Source: Candidatus Epulonipiscioides saccharophilum (GTDB lineage: Bacteria > Bacillota > Clostridia > Lachnospirales > Cellulosilyticaceae). Taken from it: DNA of 42,884 nt. Position 1 is the first letter of the stretch, and the number at the start of each line of letters is the position of its first letter. The translations under genes and the position numbers were made by a program. Shown piece after piece: positions 35,750-42,884 of this stretch. A model generated the notes under the pieces. That model did no database searches, had not been told where the DNA came from, and saw only the letters and a list, made by a program, of their open reading frames with translations. The stretch spans positions 1-42,884 of the forward strand of contig LNZM01000079.1 of NCBI GenBank assembly GCA_002007295.1, written 5' to 3'.

Positions 35750-37243
35750 TTAATTTCGATGAATAGTGTTAAGGCAACGATTAACTCTATCAGTCCAAAT
35801 GTTATATCTTTCTTCTCTTTGGTCATTGGACATGTTAGATGTGAATATTTTATCTACAGTCATAGCATTTTTCAAGTCCTCCATGGACCAAAAACCACAA
35901 TATAGACCAGCCATTTGTGCTGCACCTAGGCCAGTGGCTTCGACAGAAGCTGGTCTTTGCACTTCTACATCGAGCATATCGGCCATACGTTGAGCTAAAA
36001 AATTATTTTTAGATAATCCGCCATCGATACGTAAATGAGTCATTTTAACTTTCGATTCATTTTCGACAGCATTTAAAATATCTTTAAGCCGATAAACAAC
36101 ACCTTCGAGTGTAGCCCTAACAATATGAGCTGTAGTCGTACCTCTGGTTATACCGAAGATAGTGCCTCGAGCAGAAGAATCATGGAACGGTGCACTAAGA
36201 CCCGCTAAAGCCGGAACAAATATAACCCCATTAGAATTATCTACGCTTTCTGCCATGGCCTCGGTTTCCGGAGCTTGCTCTATAATTCCTAATCCATCTC
36301 TTAACCATTGTACGGCTGAGCCGGTTACGGATTCATAGCCTTCTAATGCGTAGGTGAATTCATCTCCTATTTTCCATGCTATAACTGTGTTTAGTCCTTC
36401 GTTAGAAATAACTAGGTTATTGCCAATGTTTATGTCTAAGAATGAACCAGTTCCGTTTGTGATTTTTCCGCTTCCCTTGTCTATACATCCTTGGGCAAAC
36501 AATGCTGCATGTTGGTCGGCAATGGCTCCGTTGATCGGTATAGCTTCACCGAATAAACTAGGATATGTTGATCCATAATCTCCTGAATCATTTATTACTG
36601 TAGGATAAATTGACACCGGTACGCCAAGATAATCTAAAAATTCTTTGTACCACTCGTTATTTATTAAATCATAACTGCCCGTTACCGATGCGTTAGAATA
36701 ACTCATCGCATGTGTATTTCGTCCAGTCATGTTCCAAATTAGCCATGTGTCGATAGTTCCCATTAAGGCCGTTCCTTGTTCGACAGCAGTTTTTATTAGC
36801 GGAACATTTTCGATATACCACTTCATCATCATTGATGTGTACACTGGACTAACTGTCCAACCTGTTCTTTCTCGAGCCTTTTCGCCCCATTCGCTTGCAT
36901 TGATTTTATTGCAATCTTCGGTAGTTCGGACATCTTGCCAAACTATAGCGTTGTATAACGGTTGACCTGTAATTTTATTCCATACTACGCACGTTGCACG
37001 TTGATTGGTTATTCCGATAGATGCTATTTCTTTAACATCGATTCCAGCACTTTCAATGGCCTTTTTGCATACGTTTATAGTTTTTTCATATATCTCCATA
37101 GCGTCGTGTTCTACTCTATCCTCTGCGGGTGTATACTGCGTAAATTCTAGATAACTTTGTGAAACTATTTCAAATTTTTTATCGTATATTAATGCTCTTG
37201 TTCCGGTTGTCCCTTCATCAATAACTAAAACATATTTTTTCAA
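35750..37243 (-). CDS. glpK: glycerol kinase
   Basis: Phosphorylates glycerol to sn-glycerol 3-phosphate; cytoplasmic FGGY-family kinase of 497 residues, the normal length. It opens with the phosphate-binding motif VIDEGTTGTRALIYD. It has GITNQRATCVVWNKITGQP, the second phosphate loop region KITNGTGSFLDIN, and LEGVVYRLKDILNAVE with RIDGGLSKNNFLAQRMAD in the C-terminal half. The start is TTG at 37243, supported by AAGGGAG nine bases upstream; no ATG gives the intact N-terminus. It lies within the glp operon, between the DUF1667 gene (27-bp gap) and the duplicated remnant of its own 3' end. Its product would feed the glpA dehydrogenase encoded upstream in the operon. Confidence 0.96.
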   Translation of the reverse strand: MKKYVLVIDEGTTGTRALIYDKKFEIVSQSYLEFTQYTPAEDRVEHDAMEIYEKTINVCKKAIESAGIDVKEIASIGITNQRATCVVWNKITGQPLYNAIVWQDVRTTEDCNKINASEWGEKARERTGWTVSPVYTSMMMKWYIENVPLIKTAVEQGTALMGTIDTWLIWNMTGRNTHAMSYSNASVTGSYDLINNEWYKEFLDYLGVPVSIYPTVINDSGDYGSTYPSLFGEAIPINGAIADQHAALFAQGCIDKGSGKITNGTGSFLDINIGNNLVISNEGLNTVIAWKIGDEFTYALEGYESVTGSAVQWLRDGLGIIEQAPETEAMAESVDNSNGVIFVPALAGLSAPFHDSSARGTIFGITRGTTTAHIVRATLEGVVYRLKDILNAVENESKVKMTHLRIDGGLSKNNFLAQRMADMLDVEVQRPASVEATGLGAAQMAGLYCGFWSMEDLKNAMTVDKIFTSNMSNDQREERYNIWTDRVNRCLNTIHRN

Positions 37244-37270
37244 AATTTTCAGCTCCCTTAGTTAACTTTT

Positions 37271-37633
37271 TTACAGTTTTTTTACACTTTTAGCAGCAAT
37301 TATATCGACACCTGTATCTAAAATATTTTTTACAATAATGTCACCTTCTTTAATTGGCGCTTGTAATTGTAAATTATAAAGTAGATTGATGCATTCTTTT
37401 AACTTTTCTTTCGGAACCATATCCGTACTTATAACAGGAATAAGAGGGTGAACACTGCCGGATATAGCAACCGTAGTTGTTATCATTCTAACTGGTTTAG
37501 TATACTCATTTTTAGCATATATTTCGCCACGTTTGCAAGTGTTTCCGCTAACGCTTAAATCGCCATTGTCATCTGTTAAACTTAAATCACAACTAACCGG
37601 GCAAATTATACAAATATATTCTTTTTCAACCAC
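37271..37633 (-). CDS. DUF1667 protein, small partner of the glycerol-3-phosphate dehydrogenase
   Basis: A 120-residue protein with CIICPVSC at residues 8-15 and a further Cys in GNTCKRGEIYA, the cysteine set of the DUF1667 family. These small proteins are habitually encoded next to a GlpA-type dehydrogenase and a FAD/NAD oxidoreductase, exactly as here. The cysteines probably bind a metal or iron-sulfur cluster (inference), suggesting an electron-transfer subunit. It starts at GTG (37633) with GGAG eight bases upstream, 12 bp after the oxidoreductase gene. Confidence 0.87.
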   Translation of the reverse strand: MVEKEYICIICPVSCDLSLTDDNGDLSVSGNTCKRGEIYAKNEYTKPVRMITTTVAISGSVHPLIPVISTDMVPKEKLKECINLLYNLQLQAPIKEGDIIVKNILDTGVDIIAAKSVKKL

Positions 37634-37645
37634 AATTTTAACTCC

Positions 37646-38899
37646 TTATTCCAATACATTAATTTTTAATTGGCCATCTAAAATCTTATCTACCGGTATA
37701 TCTATAGATAGCATTTCGGGTGGTGTAGCAAATCGTTCTTTTTTAGTAGCAATTATTTGACCATTGCAAGTTACTTCTAAACGTACTTTTTTCATAGTTT
37801 TTTTAACTCGCATATATAAAGTGGCTTTTTCATTGTCTTTGTGATCTTTAGTAGCATAAAAATTTTGAGGAAAAATGAATGAAACATTGTCTCCAGCAAT
37901 AACTTCTATAGAATTTGAGTGAGTTCTTTGTCCACGTAAATAGGACAAGGCTCCTTGAGCAGCTACTTCACCAGTTAAGGATACGTAATCCACCAAGTCA
38001 AATACAGCGCCGACGTTTCCGGCTACGAATATTCCATCTACAGAACTCATCATGGTGGTATCCACTATTGGCCCTTTTGTTATAGGGTGAAGTTCTAGGC
38101 CAGCATTTCGACTGAGTTCATTTTCAGGAATTAATCCGACGGATAAAACTAACAAATCACATGGAATATAACGCTCAGTTCCTTCGATCGGCATTCTATC
38201 GGGTCCAACCTTTGCGACGGTCACCCCATCCACTCGTTGCTTTCCATGTACAGAAACAACAGTGGTGGCTAAATGCAATGGAATATTGTAATCGTCTAAA
38301 CATTGTGCTTTGTTTCGTCTTAAGCCACCCAAGTTTGGCATGACCTCATAAACACCCTCGACGAAAATTCCTTCTAAAGTCATGCGTCTGGCCATAATTA
38401 ATCCGATATCCCCAGAACCTAAGATTACAGCACGATTTCCTGTTTTCCAACCTTCAATGTTTATATAGCGCTGTACTGCGCCAGCTGTCATAACTCCGGC
38501 TGGCCGAGTACCTAAAATGCGCACTTGTGATCTCGTTCTCTCTCTACAGCCCATGGCCAAAATTATCGATTTAGCTTGAATGTGCAGTAATCCTTCTTGT
38601 GGGCTAACTGCAGTAATTTTTTTATCTTCAGTAAGTTCAATAACCATGGTATTGCAATATACTGGAATATTATATTCTTCAACTTTGTCTATAAACTTTT
38701 GAGCATAAGAACTACCACTTAGCTGTTTACCAAAACGATGCAACCCAAAACCATCATGGATACATTGTTGCAGTATTCCGCCAAGTTCGATATCTCTTTC
38801 TATGATTAAAATATCTCTTAAACCTAATTCATAAGCTTTTACAGCTGCGGCCAACCCGGCCGGACCTCCACCAATAATAACTAATTCAATTTCTCTCAC
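37646..38899 (-). CDS. FAD/NAD(P)-dependent oxidoreductase of the glp operon
   Basis: A 417-residue pyridine nucleotide-disulfide-type flavoprotein. The FAD site is VIIGGGPAGLAAAVKAYELG (residues 7-26), the NAD site is AVILGSGDIGLIMARRM (about 165-180), and the second FAD motif is DGIFVAGNVGAVFDLVDYVSLTGEVAA (split across about 300-326). Taken with GlpA and the DUF1667 protein it probably forms the reductase part of an anaerobic glycerol-3-phosphate dehydrogenase complex passing electrons to or from NAD (inference from the conserved gene order). It starts at GTG overlapping the glpA stop by four bases, with GGGGTGA as ribosome site, so it is coupled to glpA. Confidence 0.88.
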   Translation of the reverse strand: MREIELVIIGGGPAGLAAAVKAYELGLRDILIIERDIELGGILQQCIHDGFGLHRFGKQLSGSSYAQKFIDKVEEYNIPVYCNTMVIELTEDKKITAVSPQEGLLHIQAKSIILAMGCRERTRSQVRILGTRPAGVMTAGAVQRYINIEGWKTGNRAVILGSGDIGLIMARRMTLEGIFVEGVYEVMPNLGGLRRNKAQCLDDYNIPLHLATTVVSVHGKQRVDGVTVAKVGPDRMPIEGTERYIPCDLLVLSVGLIPENELSRNAGLELHPITKGPIVDTTMMSSVDGIFVAGNVGAVFDLVDYVSLTGEVAAQGALSYLRGQRTHSNSIEVIAGDNVSFIFPQNFYATKDHKDNEKATLYMRVKKTMKKVRLEVTCNGQIIATKKERFATPPEMLSIDIPVDKILDGQLKINVLE

Positions 38900-40620
38900 A
38901 AAGAATCACCCCTTTGAAAATTTCTAGTTTGTTCGGTCAAAATTTCAGAGTTTGGTCCTTTTAAGGTAACTTCTGCAGGATTTATTTTTAGTTCTTTGGA
39001 TAAAAGGTCTAGTACTTTTGCACCGCAAAAGCCACTTTGACATCTGCCCATACCAGCACGCGTTCTTCTTTTAACTGCATCCATAGTTGTAGCTGGTATG
39101 ACACCGTGAATCGCATTGATTATCTCGGCTTCTGTTACAGTTTCACATCTGCATATAACTTTGCCATAGGCTGGATTCTGAGCAATCAATTGTTCTCTTT
39201 CTTCATTAGAGCAATCTCTAAATGGCTTAGTAAAAACATGGTTTGCGTTATAATTTACTTTTTCTGCGACTTCATGGCCTAGCTCGGCTATAGTTAAATT
39301 CATAACTTCTTCTGAAATAGCCGGTGCGGACGCAAGTCCGGGGGATTGAATGCCAGCAACATGGATAAAACCTTTTAATTTTTTGGAAGGTTCAATTATA
39401 AAATCCTCTTCAAATGTTGCAGCTCTGTTTCCGCTAAAAAATGTAATTAGGGAATCGGGAGAAATATTTTTGGTTAGTTCCATAGTTTTATCTAAAATAA
39501 AGCCTAAATCATCTCTATCCACGCCCAAGTCTTCTTTGTCTGCTACTTCTTTGGCAGATGGCCCAATTAGTAAAGTTCCTTCAGGAGTTTCTTGTGGTCC
39601 ACCACCTTTTGTATAGTTGCTTGGAGCTTTGCCAACAAAGGTGTGCAATTTTCCTTTGTTCTCTTTATCTAAAATTCCGAGAGTGCCTCGTCTAGGATGT
39701 ATCGTATAAAATTCATCCTTGGCCATTCTAGCGATTTCGTCAGCGTATAATCCGGCACTATTGATTATCACCTTTGTTTTGATAATACCTCTATTAGTAA
39801 GGACTCCTGTTACTTTACCATTTTCCTGTAACACATCGAATACTTCGGTATTTAACAAAATTTTAGTTCCGTTCTCAATGGCGTTTTCAGCTAAAGCTAA
39901 AGCGACTTCGTACGGTTCGACATAACCTGCTGTCGGCGTCCACAACGCAACAATAACTTTGTCATTTATGTTCGGCTCAATTTCCCTGGCTCGTTCACCG
40001 GAAATTATTTCAATTCCAGGAACTTGATTTTTCATTCCATTTTCGTATAATCCTTGAATTATATCCGCATCCTCTTGGTTAAAACCACATACAAAAGACC
40101 CTGTTCTGTTAAAGTGAAATCCTAGTTCTTCGGCCCACTTAGAATACATAGCATTGCCTTTTACGCCATATTTTGCTTTTAAACTGTTTGGCTTTGTGTC
40201 ATAACCCGAATGGATCATTCCGTTGTTGCATTTTGTGGTTCCTTCAGATATGTCAGAAGCTTTTTCTACTAATAATATATTTATGTCATATTTACTTAAC
40301 TCTCGGGCGACCCCACATCCAATGACCCCTCCACCAATAATTAAAACGTCTACTTCATCGATTATACCAAGTTTTAAATACGGTGTTTTATCTACAGGCT
40401 CTTTATATATTTTTTCTGGGGTTTTTATATGACTCACAACATGTTTTATATTTGGTAATTTTGCAACTGCATGACAAAAATCAACCATAGCTTGCCAAGT
40501 TTGCATACTTCCTTCGAAACATATTAATCCATCGTCATCTAAAGTAAAAGAAATGTTATTTGGTCTAAATTTTTCTTCTAAAATTTGTGCAATAGATTTT
40601 TTTACACTTTCTTGATCCAT
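38896..40620 (-). CDS. glpA: anaerobic glycerol-3-phosphate dehydrogenase, GlpA-type, with N-terminal BON-like domain
   Basis: Oxidises sn-glycerol 3-phosphate to dihydroxyacetone phosphate. Of 574 residues, the first about 85 form an unusual extra domain (ISFTLDDDGLICFEGSMQ ... LPNIKHVVSHI), whose pattern resembles a BON domain. The FAD/DAO domain starts with DVLIIGGGVIGCGVARELSK and includes ISEGTTKCNNGMIHSGYD and HVAGIQSPGLASAPAISEEV. The C-terminal BFD-like [2Fe-2S] domain has VICRCETVTEAEI and GMGRCQSGFCG. AAAGGAG lies about 13 bases before the ATG, rather far. The gene is first in the operon, and its start region is present twice more upstream (40684-40862), which may influence expression. 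Confidence 0.92.
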   Translation of the reverse strand: MDQESVKKSIAQILEEKFRPNNISFTLDDDGLICFEGSMQTWQAMVDFCHAVAKLPNIKHVVSHIKTPEKIYKEPVDKTPYLKLGIIDEVDVLIIGGGVIGCGVARELSKYDINILLVEKASDISEGTTKCNNGMIHSGYDTKPNSLKAKYGVKGNAMYSKWAEELGFHFNRTGSFVCGFNQEDADIIQGLYENGMKNQVPGIEIISGERAREIEPNINDKVIVALWTPTAGYVEPYEVALALAENAIENGTKILLNTEVFDVLQENGKVTGVLTNRGIIKTKVIINSAGLYADEIARMAKDEFYTIHPRRGTLGILDKENKGKLHTFVGKAPSNYTKGGGPQETPEGTLLIGPSAKEVADKEDLGVDRDDLGFILDKTMELTKNISPDSLITFFSGNRAATFEEDFIIEPSKKLKGFIHVAGIQSPGLASAPAISEEVMNLTIAELGHEVAEKVNYNANHVFTKPFRDCSNEEREQLIAQNPAYGKVICRCETVTEAEIINAIHGVIPATTMDAVKRRTRAGMGRCQSGFCGAKVLDLLSKELKINPAEVTLKGPNSEILTEQTRNFQRGDSL

Positions 40621-40862
40621 AAGTTGATTAATACTCCTTTATATTAAATTTGTATTAAAATTTGACTTGTTTTAAGGTGACATCTAAAGTAAAATTGCTT
40701 GATCCATAAGTTGATTAATACTTATTTATATTTGATATTATGCTAAAGTTCGACTTATTTTGAGTCGATGTATAAATCAAAGGAAACTTTCTCTATCCAT
40801 AAGTTGATCAATGTTCCTTTATATTTACTTTGTACTAAAGTTTGACTTGTTTTAAGTCGACT
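40618..40862 (-). repeat. three tandem copies of the glpA start region
   Basis: The sequence from the ATG back through the ribosome site and about 65 bp of leader occurs three times, with ATGs at 40620 (the gene), 40707 and 40800 (steps of 87 and 93 bp). The upstream copies encode only MDQAILL-stop (40684-40707) and MDRESFL-stop (40777-40800). Copy 3 keeps AAAGGAACA; copy 2 has lost the site (AAATAAGTA). Each copy also contains a dyad GACTT-GTTTT-AAGTC or a variant, which could be an operator. Confidence 0.88.
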
Positions 40863-40971
40863 TGATAATGACATTGTATCAAAACTTCAAAAAAAAATCA
40901 AGCATTTTTTACAAAAAAAAGTTAACAAATAATAACAAAATTATATCGCAAATATTGCGCAATAAAACAAT

Positions 40972-41013
40972 ATAAAAAATAGGATGCTATACAATAGAAT
41001 AGTACAACATCCT
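40972..41013 (-). terminator. intrinsic terminator of the second sulfatase gene
   Basis: Minus strand AGGATG ... CATCCT with an internal CTAT/ATAG pair, then ATTTTTTAT. Located 26 bp after the sulfatase stop. The stretch 40863-40971 between it and the glpA leader is AT-rich, and I see nothing else in it. Confidence 0.75.
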
Positions 41014-41038
41014 GATTTGAGTTTTTAGAGTAAATTAT

Positions 41039-42523
41039 TTATTCGTTATCTTGAGCTTCGGCCTTTAATTTATACAAATCAGCTTTAAGTTTCACAATAA
41101 TATCAGCATATTGAGGATCGTCATAAACGTTATTTAGCTCGTGAGGATCTTTATTTAAATCGAAGAGTTCCCAAGCCGGCTCTCTTGTTTCATCTATAGT
41201 TCCACTTTTTCCAAGGGCTTCGGCATAATAGTAAATAAGTTTATAATCCATGGTTCGGATACCATAATGAGACCAAATTCCATGATCAGCTAAATGCATC
41301 CAGTATCTATAATACATTTCAGTTTGGATAGCCGGCGCATTTTCGTCTTCTAAAATTTGTTTAAAGGACTGACCTTGCATATCGTCTGGAATTTTCACAC
41401 CGGCCAAATCTAAAAATGTTTCAGCAAAATCTAAATTAAGAATCATTTTATCACTTACACGGCCTGGTTGAATAGCCTTTGGATATTTAATAACAAAAGG
41501 CATTCTTAATGATTCTTCATACATAAAGCGTTTGTCATACCAGCCATGATCGCCTAAGAAAAATCCTTGATCCGAAGTGTAGACTACGATTGTGTCTTCG
41601 GCTATACCTTCTTTATCTAGTAAATCTAAAATTTCGCCAATGCTGTCGTCAACAGAAGCGACGCAACGTAAATAATCTTTCATATACCTTTGGTATTTGA
41701 AATTTTTCAACTCTTCGTAACTGTTAAAGCTAACCGGAATGCCTGTTTCTACAGGTGTTAAAGTATAACCGTCCAAACTTTCTGGCGGTGCTATCTTATT
41801 GAATCTCGGCGCTACTTTGACTTGACCCTCTGGCGGTACTAATTTTAAATCCCTATAGGTTAAGTCATGATCTACTGTCATTTCTGCTTCTCGAGCCGCA
41901 TCGCATCTTGTAGAATAATCGTCGTTAAATGTTTCTGGTTGTGGAATTTCTACGTCGTTATATAAATCTTTATATTTTTCACTAGGAATCCATGGCCTGT
42001 GCGGTGCTTTGTGATGACACATTAATAAAAATGGCTTATCTTTATCTCTTCCTTTTATAAAATCTAGTGACATATCTGTAATAATATCTGTTACATAACC
42101 CTTAAATCTTTTGTCTACACCTTGCTGCTTCATCAATGGATCATAGTAATCTCCTTGGCCATGTAAAACACACCAGTAGTCGAAATCCACCGGATCGGAA
42201 TGTCCACCTTCGCCAAGGTGCCACTTTCCTATCATCGCTGTTTTATATCCTACGGTTTGTAATAATTTTGGAAATGTTTGTTGTCTCGCATCAAAATCGT
42301 CCAATAGTGTAACTACACCATTTAAGTGACTGTGCTTTCCTGTTAATATTACTGCTCTACTCGGTGCACAAATTGAGTTAGTGCAAAAGCAATTGTCAAA
42401 TCGCATCCCTTCATTCGCTATTCGATCCATGTTAGGTGTTACATTCATTTTGCTACCGTAACAACTCATAGCATGAGAAGCGTGGTCGTCTGTCATAATA
42501 AAAATAATATTAGGTTGCTTCAT
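41039..42523 (-). CDS. type I sulfatase (formylglycine-dependent, Cys-type)
   Basis: Sulfate-ester hydrolase of 494 residues. It begins MKQPNIIFIMTDDHASHAMS with the metal-binding DD pair; the sulfatase signature ICAPSRAVILTG puts the formylglycine precursor at Cys52. HHKAPHRPW and VVYTSDQGFFLGDHGWYDKR supply further active-site residues. It lacks a signal peptide, so it is probably intracellular. It is not a close paralogue of the sulfatase at 2689-4221: the two share the family motifs but differ throughout. The substrate is unknown; with the fucosidase and GH4 enzyme it fits breakdown of sulfated host or algal glycans. AAGGA is about ten bases before the ATG. A terminator follows the gene. 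Confidence 0.95.
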   Translation of the reverse strand: MKQPNIIFIMTDDHASHAMSCYGSKMNVTPNMDRIANEGMRFDNCFCTNSICAPSRAVILTGKHSHLNGVVTLLDDFDARQQTFPKLLQTVGYKTAMIGKWHLGEGGHSDPVDFDYWCVLHGQGDYYDPLMKQQGVDKRFKGYVTDIITDMSLDFIKGRDKDKPFLLMCHHKAPHRPWIPSEKYKDLYNDVEIPQPETFNDDYSTRCDAAREAEMTVDHDLTYRDLKLVPPEGQVKVAPRFNKIAPPESLDGYTLTPVETGIPVSFNSYEELKNFKYQRYMKDYLRCVASVDDSIGEILDLLDKEGIAEDTIVVYTSDQGFFLGDHGWYDKRFMYEESLRMPFVIKYPKAIQPGRVSDKMILNLDFAETFLDLAGVKIPDDMQGQSFKQILEDENAPAIQTEMYYRYWMHLADHGIWSHYGIRTMDYKLIYYYAEALGKSGTIDETREPAWELFDLNKDPHELNNVYDDPQYADIIVKLKADLYKLKAEAQDNE

Positions 42524-42662
42524 TAGTATTTTTCCTTTCGGCTAAAAAAAATTATTTTATTTACACTTGCTTTAGTTGACATGATAAACTAACAAATATT
42601 TAGTTCTAATTCGTATTATTTACTAAAATTTATGATTATATGCTAATTATTTACATCCGAAA

Positions 42663-42884
42663 TTATTTGTTGAGAATGTATCCGATTACTAAATCACCCT
42701 TTGATGTTTTGCCAATTAGTTTAGCTGCAAAATCACTCGGATCATTTGTTAAGTGAGTTTCTCCTTCAAATTTTAATATAATACCTTCTTCACAAATATC
42801 CGCAAAAATTACTTTAGCACCTTTTCCGTAGTTTACGGCTTTTGGTGATCCAAATCTAAAACTTGAAATATTAAAATCGTTTGT
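42663..42884 (-). CDS. 3' end of an unidentified gene (partial)
   Basis: The last 73 codons and stop of a minus-strand frame that enters from the right edge; the visible end reads ...FRFGSPKAVNYGKGAKVIFADICEEGIILKFEGE... and finishes GDLVIGYILNK. Its composition and lack of stops look like real protein. The alternation of charged and hydrophobic residues suggests a beta-rich C-terminal domain. I do not recognise the family. It is oriented like the sulfatase, 139 bp upstream of it, so it might be co-transcribed with it. Confidence 0.7.
   Translation of the reverse strand, partial: TNDFNISSFRFGSPKAVNYGKGAKVIFADICEEGIILKFEGETHLTNDPSDFAAKLIGKTSKGDLVIGYILNK

Overview
The window reads as a chromosomal stretch of a low-GC, Gram-positive, anaerobic, probably host-associated bacterium of the Clostridia type. 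The signs are AT-rich codons, strong AGGAGG-type ribosome binding sites, an S-layer-homology (SLH) surface protein, a giant BspA-type leucine-rich-repeat protein, the GlpA / FAD oxidoreductase / DUF1667 arrangement common in clostridia, a [4Fe-4S] cysteine desulfidase, and enzymes for host or dietary glycans (two Cys-type sulfatases, a GH29 fucosidase, a GH4 glycosidase). The taxonomic placement is inference; there is no rRNA in the window.

Layout. 1-1727 (-): end of a cell-wall precursor operon, ddl then murI (murI runs off the left edge). 1777-4221 (-): an intact sulfatase followed by a decayed tandem copy of its 3' half, which carries an IS605/TnpB-like right-end relic. 4869-9125 (+): an SLH-anchored surface protein. 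9671-18304 (+): a 2877-residue, 13-module BspA/LRR_5 secreted protein preceded by a 55-bp tandem array. 18586-21554 (-): a cystine-type symporter and L-cysteine desulfidase, a plausible cystine uptake and breakdown pair. 21781-22200: a 58-bp tandem array. 22226-23896 (-): membrane-anchored GHL10 (DUF187-type) protein. 24259-27423 (+): a URO-D/MtaA-type methyltransferase-like protein and a GH29 alpha-L-fucosidase, separated by a striking 63-bp tandem array. 27716-30322 (+): argG-argH. 30416-31750 (+): GH4 glycosidase. 31930-40620 (-): glycerol-3-phosphate operon (glpA with an N-terminal BON-like domain, FAD/NAD oxidoreductase, DUF1667 protein, glpK, FAD-linked oxidase of GlcD/AGPS type, a cysteine-poor GlcF/GlpC-like partner, a membrane protein), closed by a strong terminator. 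41039-42523 (-): a second sulfatase, then the 3' end of an unidentified gene at the right edge.

The most unusual property is not a gene but a pattern: gene ends and gene starts have repeatedly been duplicated in tandem. The 63-bp array is made of nine degenerate copies of the ribosome binding site, start codon and first codons of the fucosidase gene itself, giving nine consecutive micro-ORFs (mostly MNVSELKQ-stop) in front of the real start. The start region of glpA is likewise present three times, with two 7-codon micro-ORFs upstream. The 3' ends of glpK and of the first sulfatase are duplicated, and the argG promoter region and the symporter leader appear twice. In addition, palindromic REP/MITE-like elements with a shared hairpin architecture sit in at least five intergenic gaps. 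No tRNA, rRNA, CRISPR array or intact transposase gene was seen.
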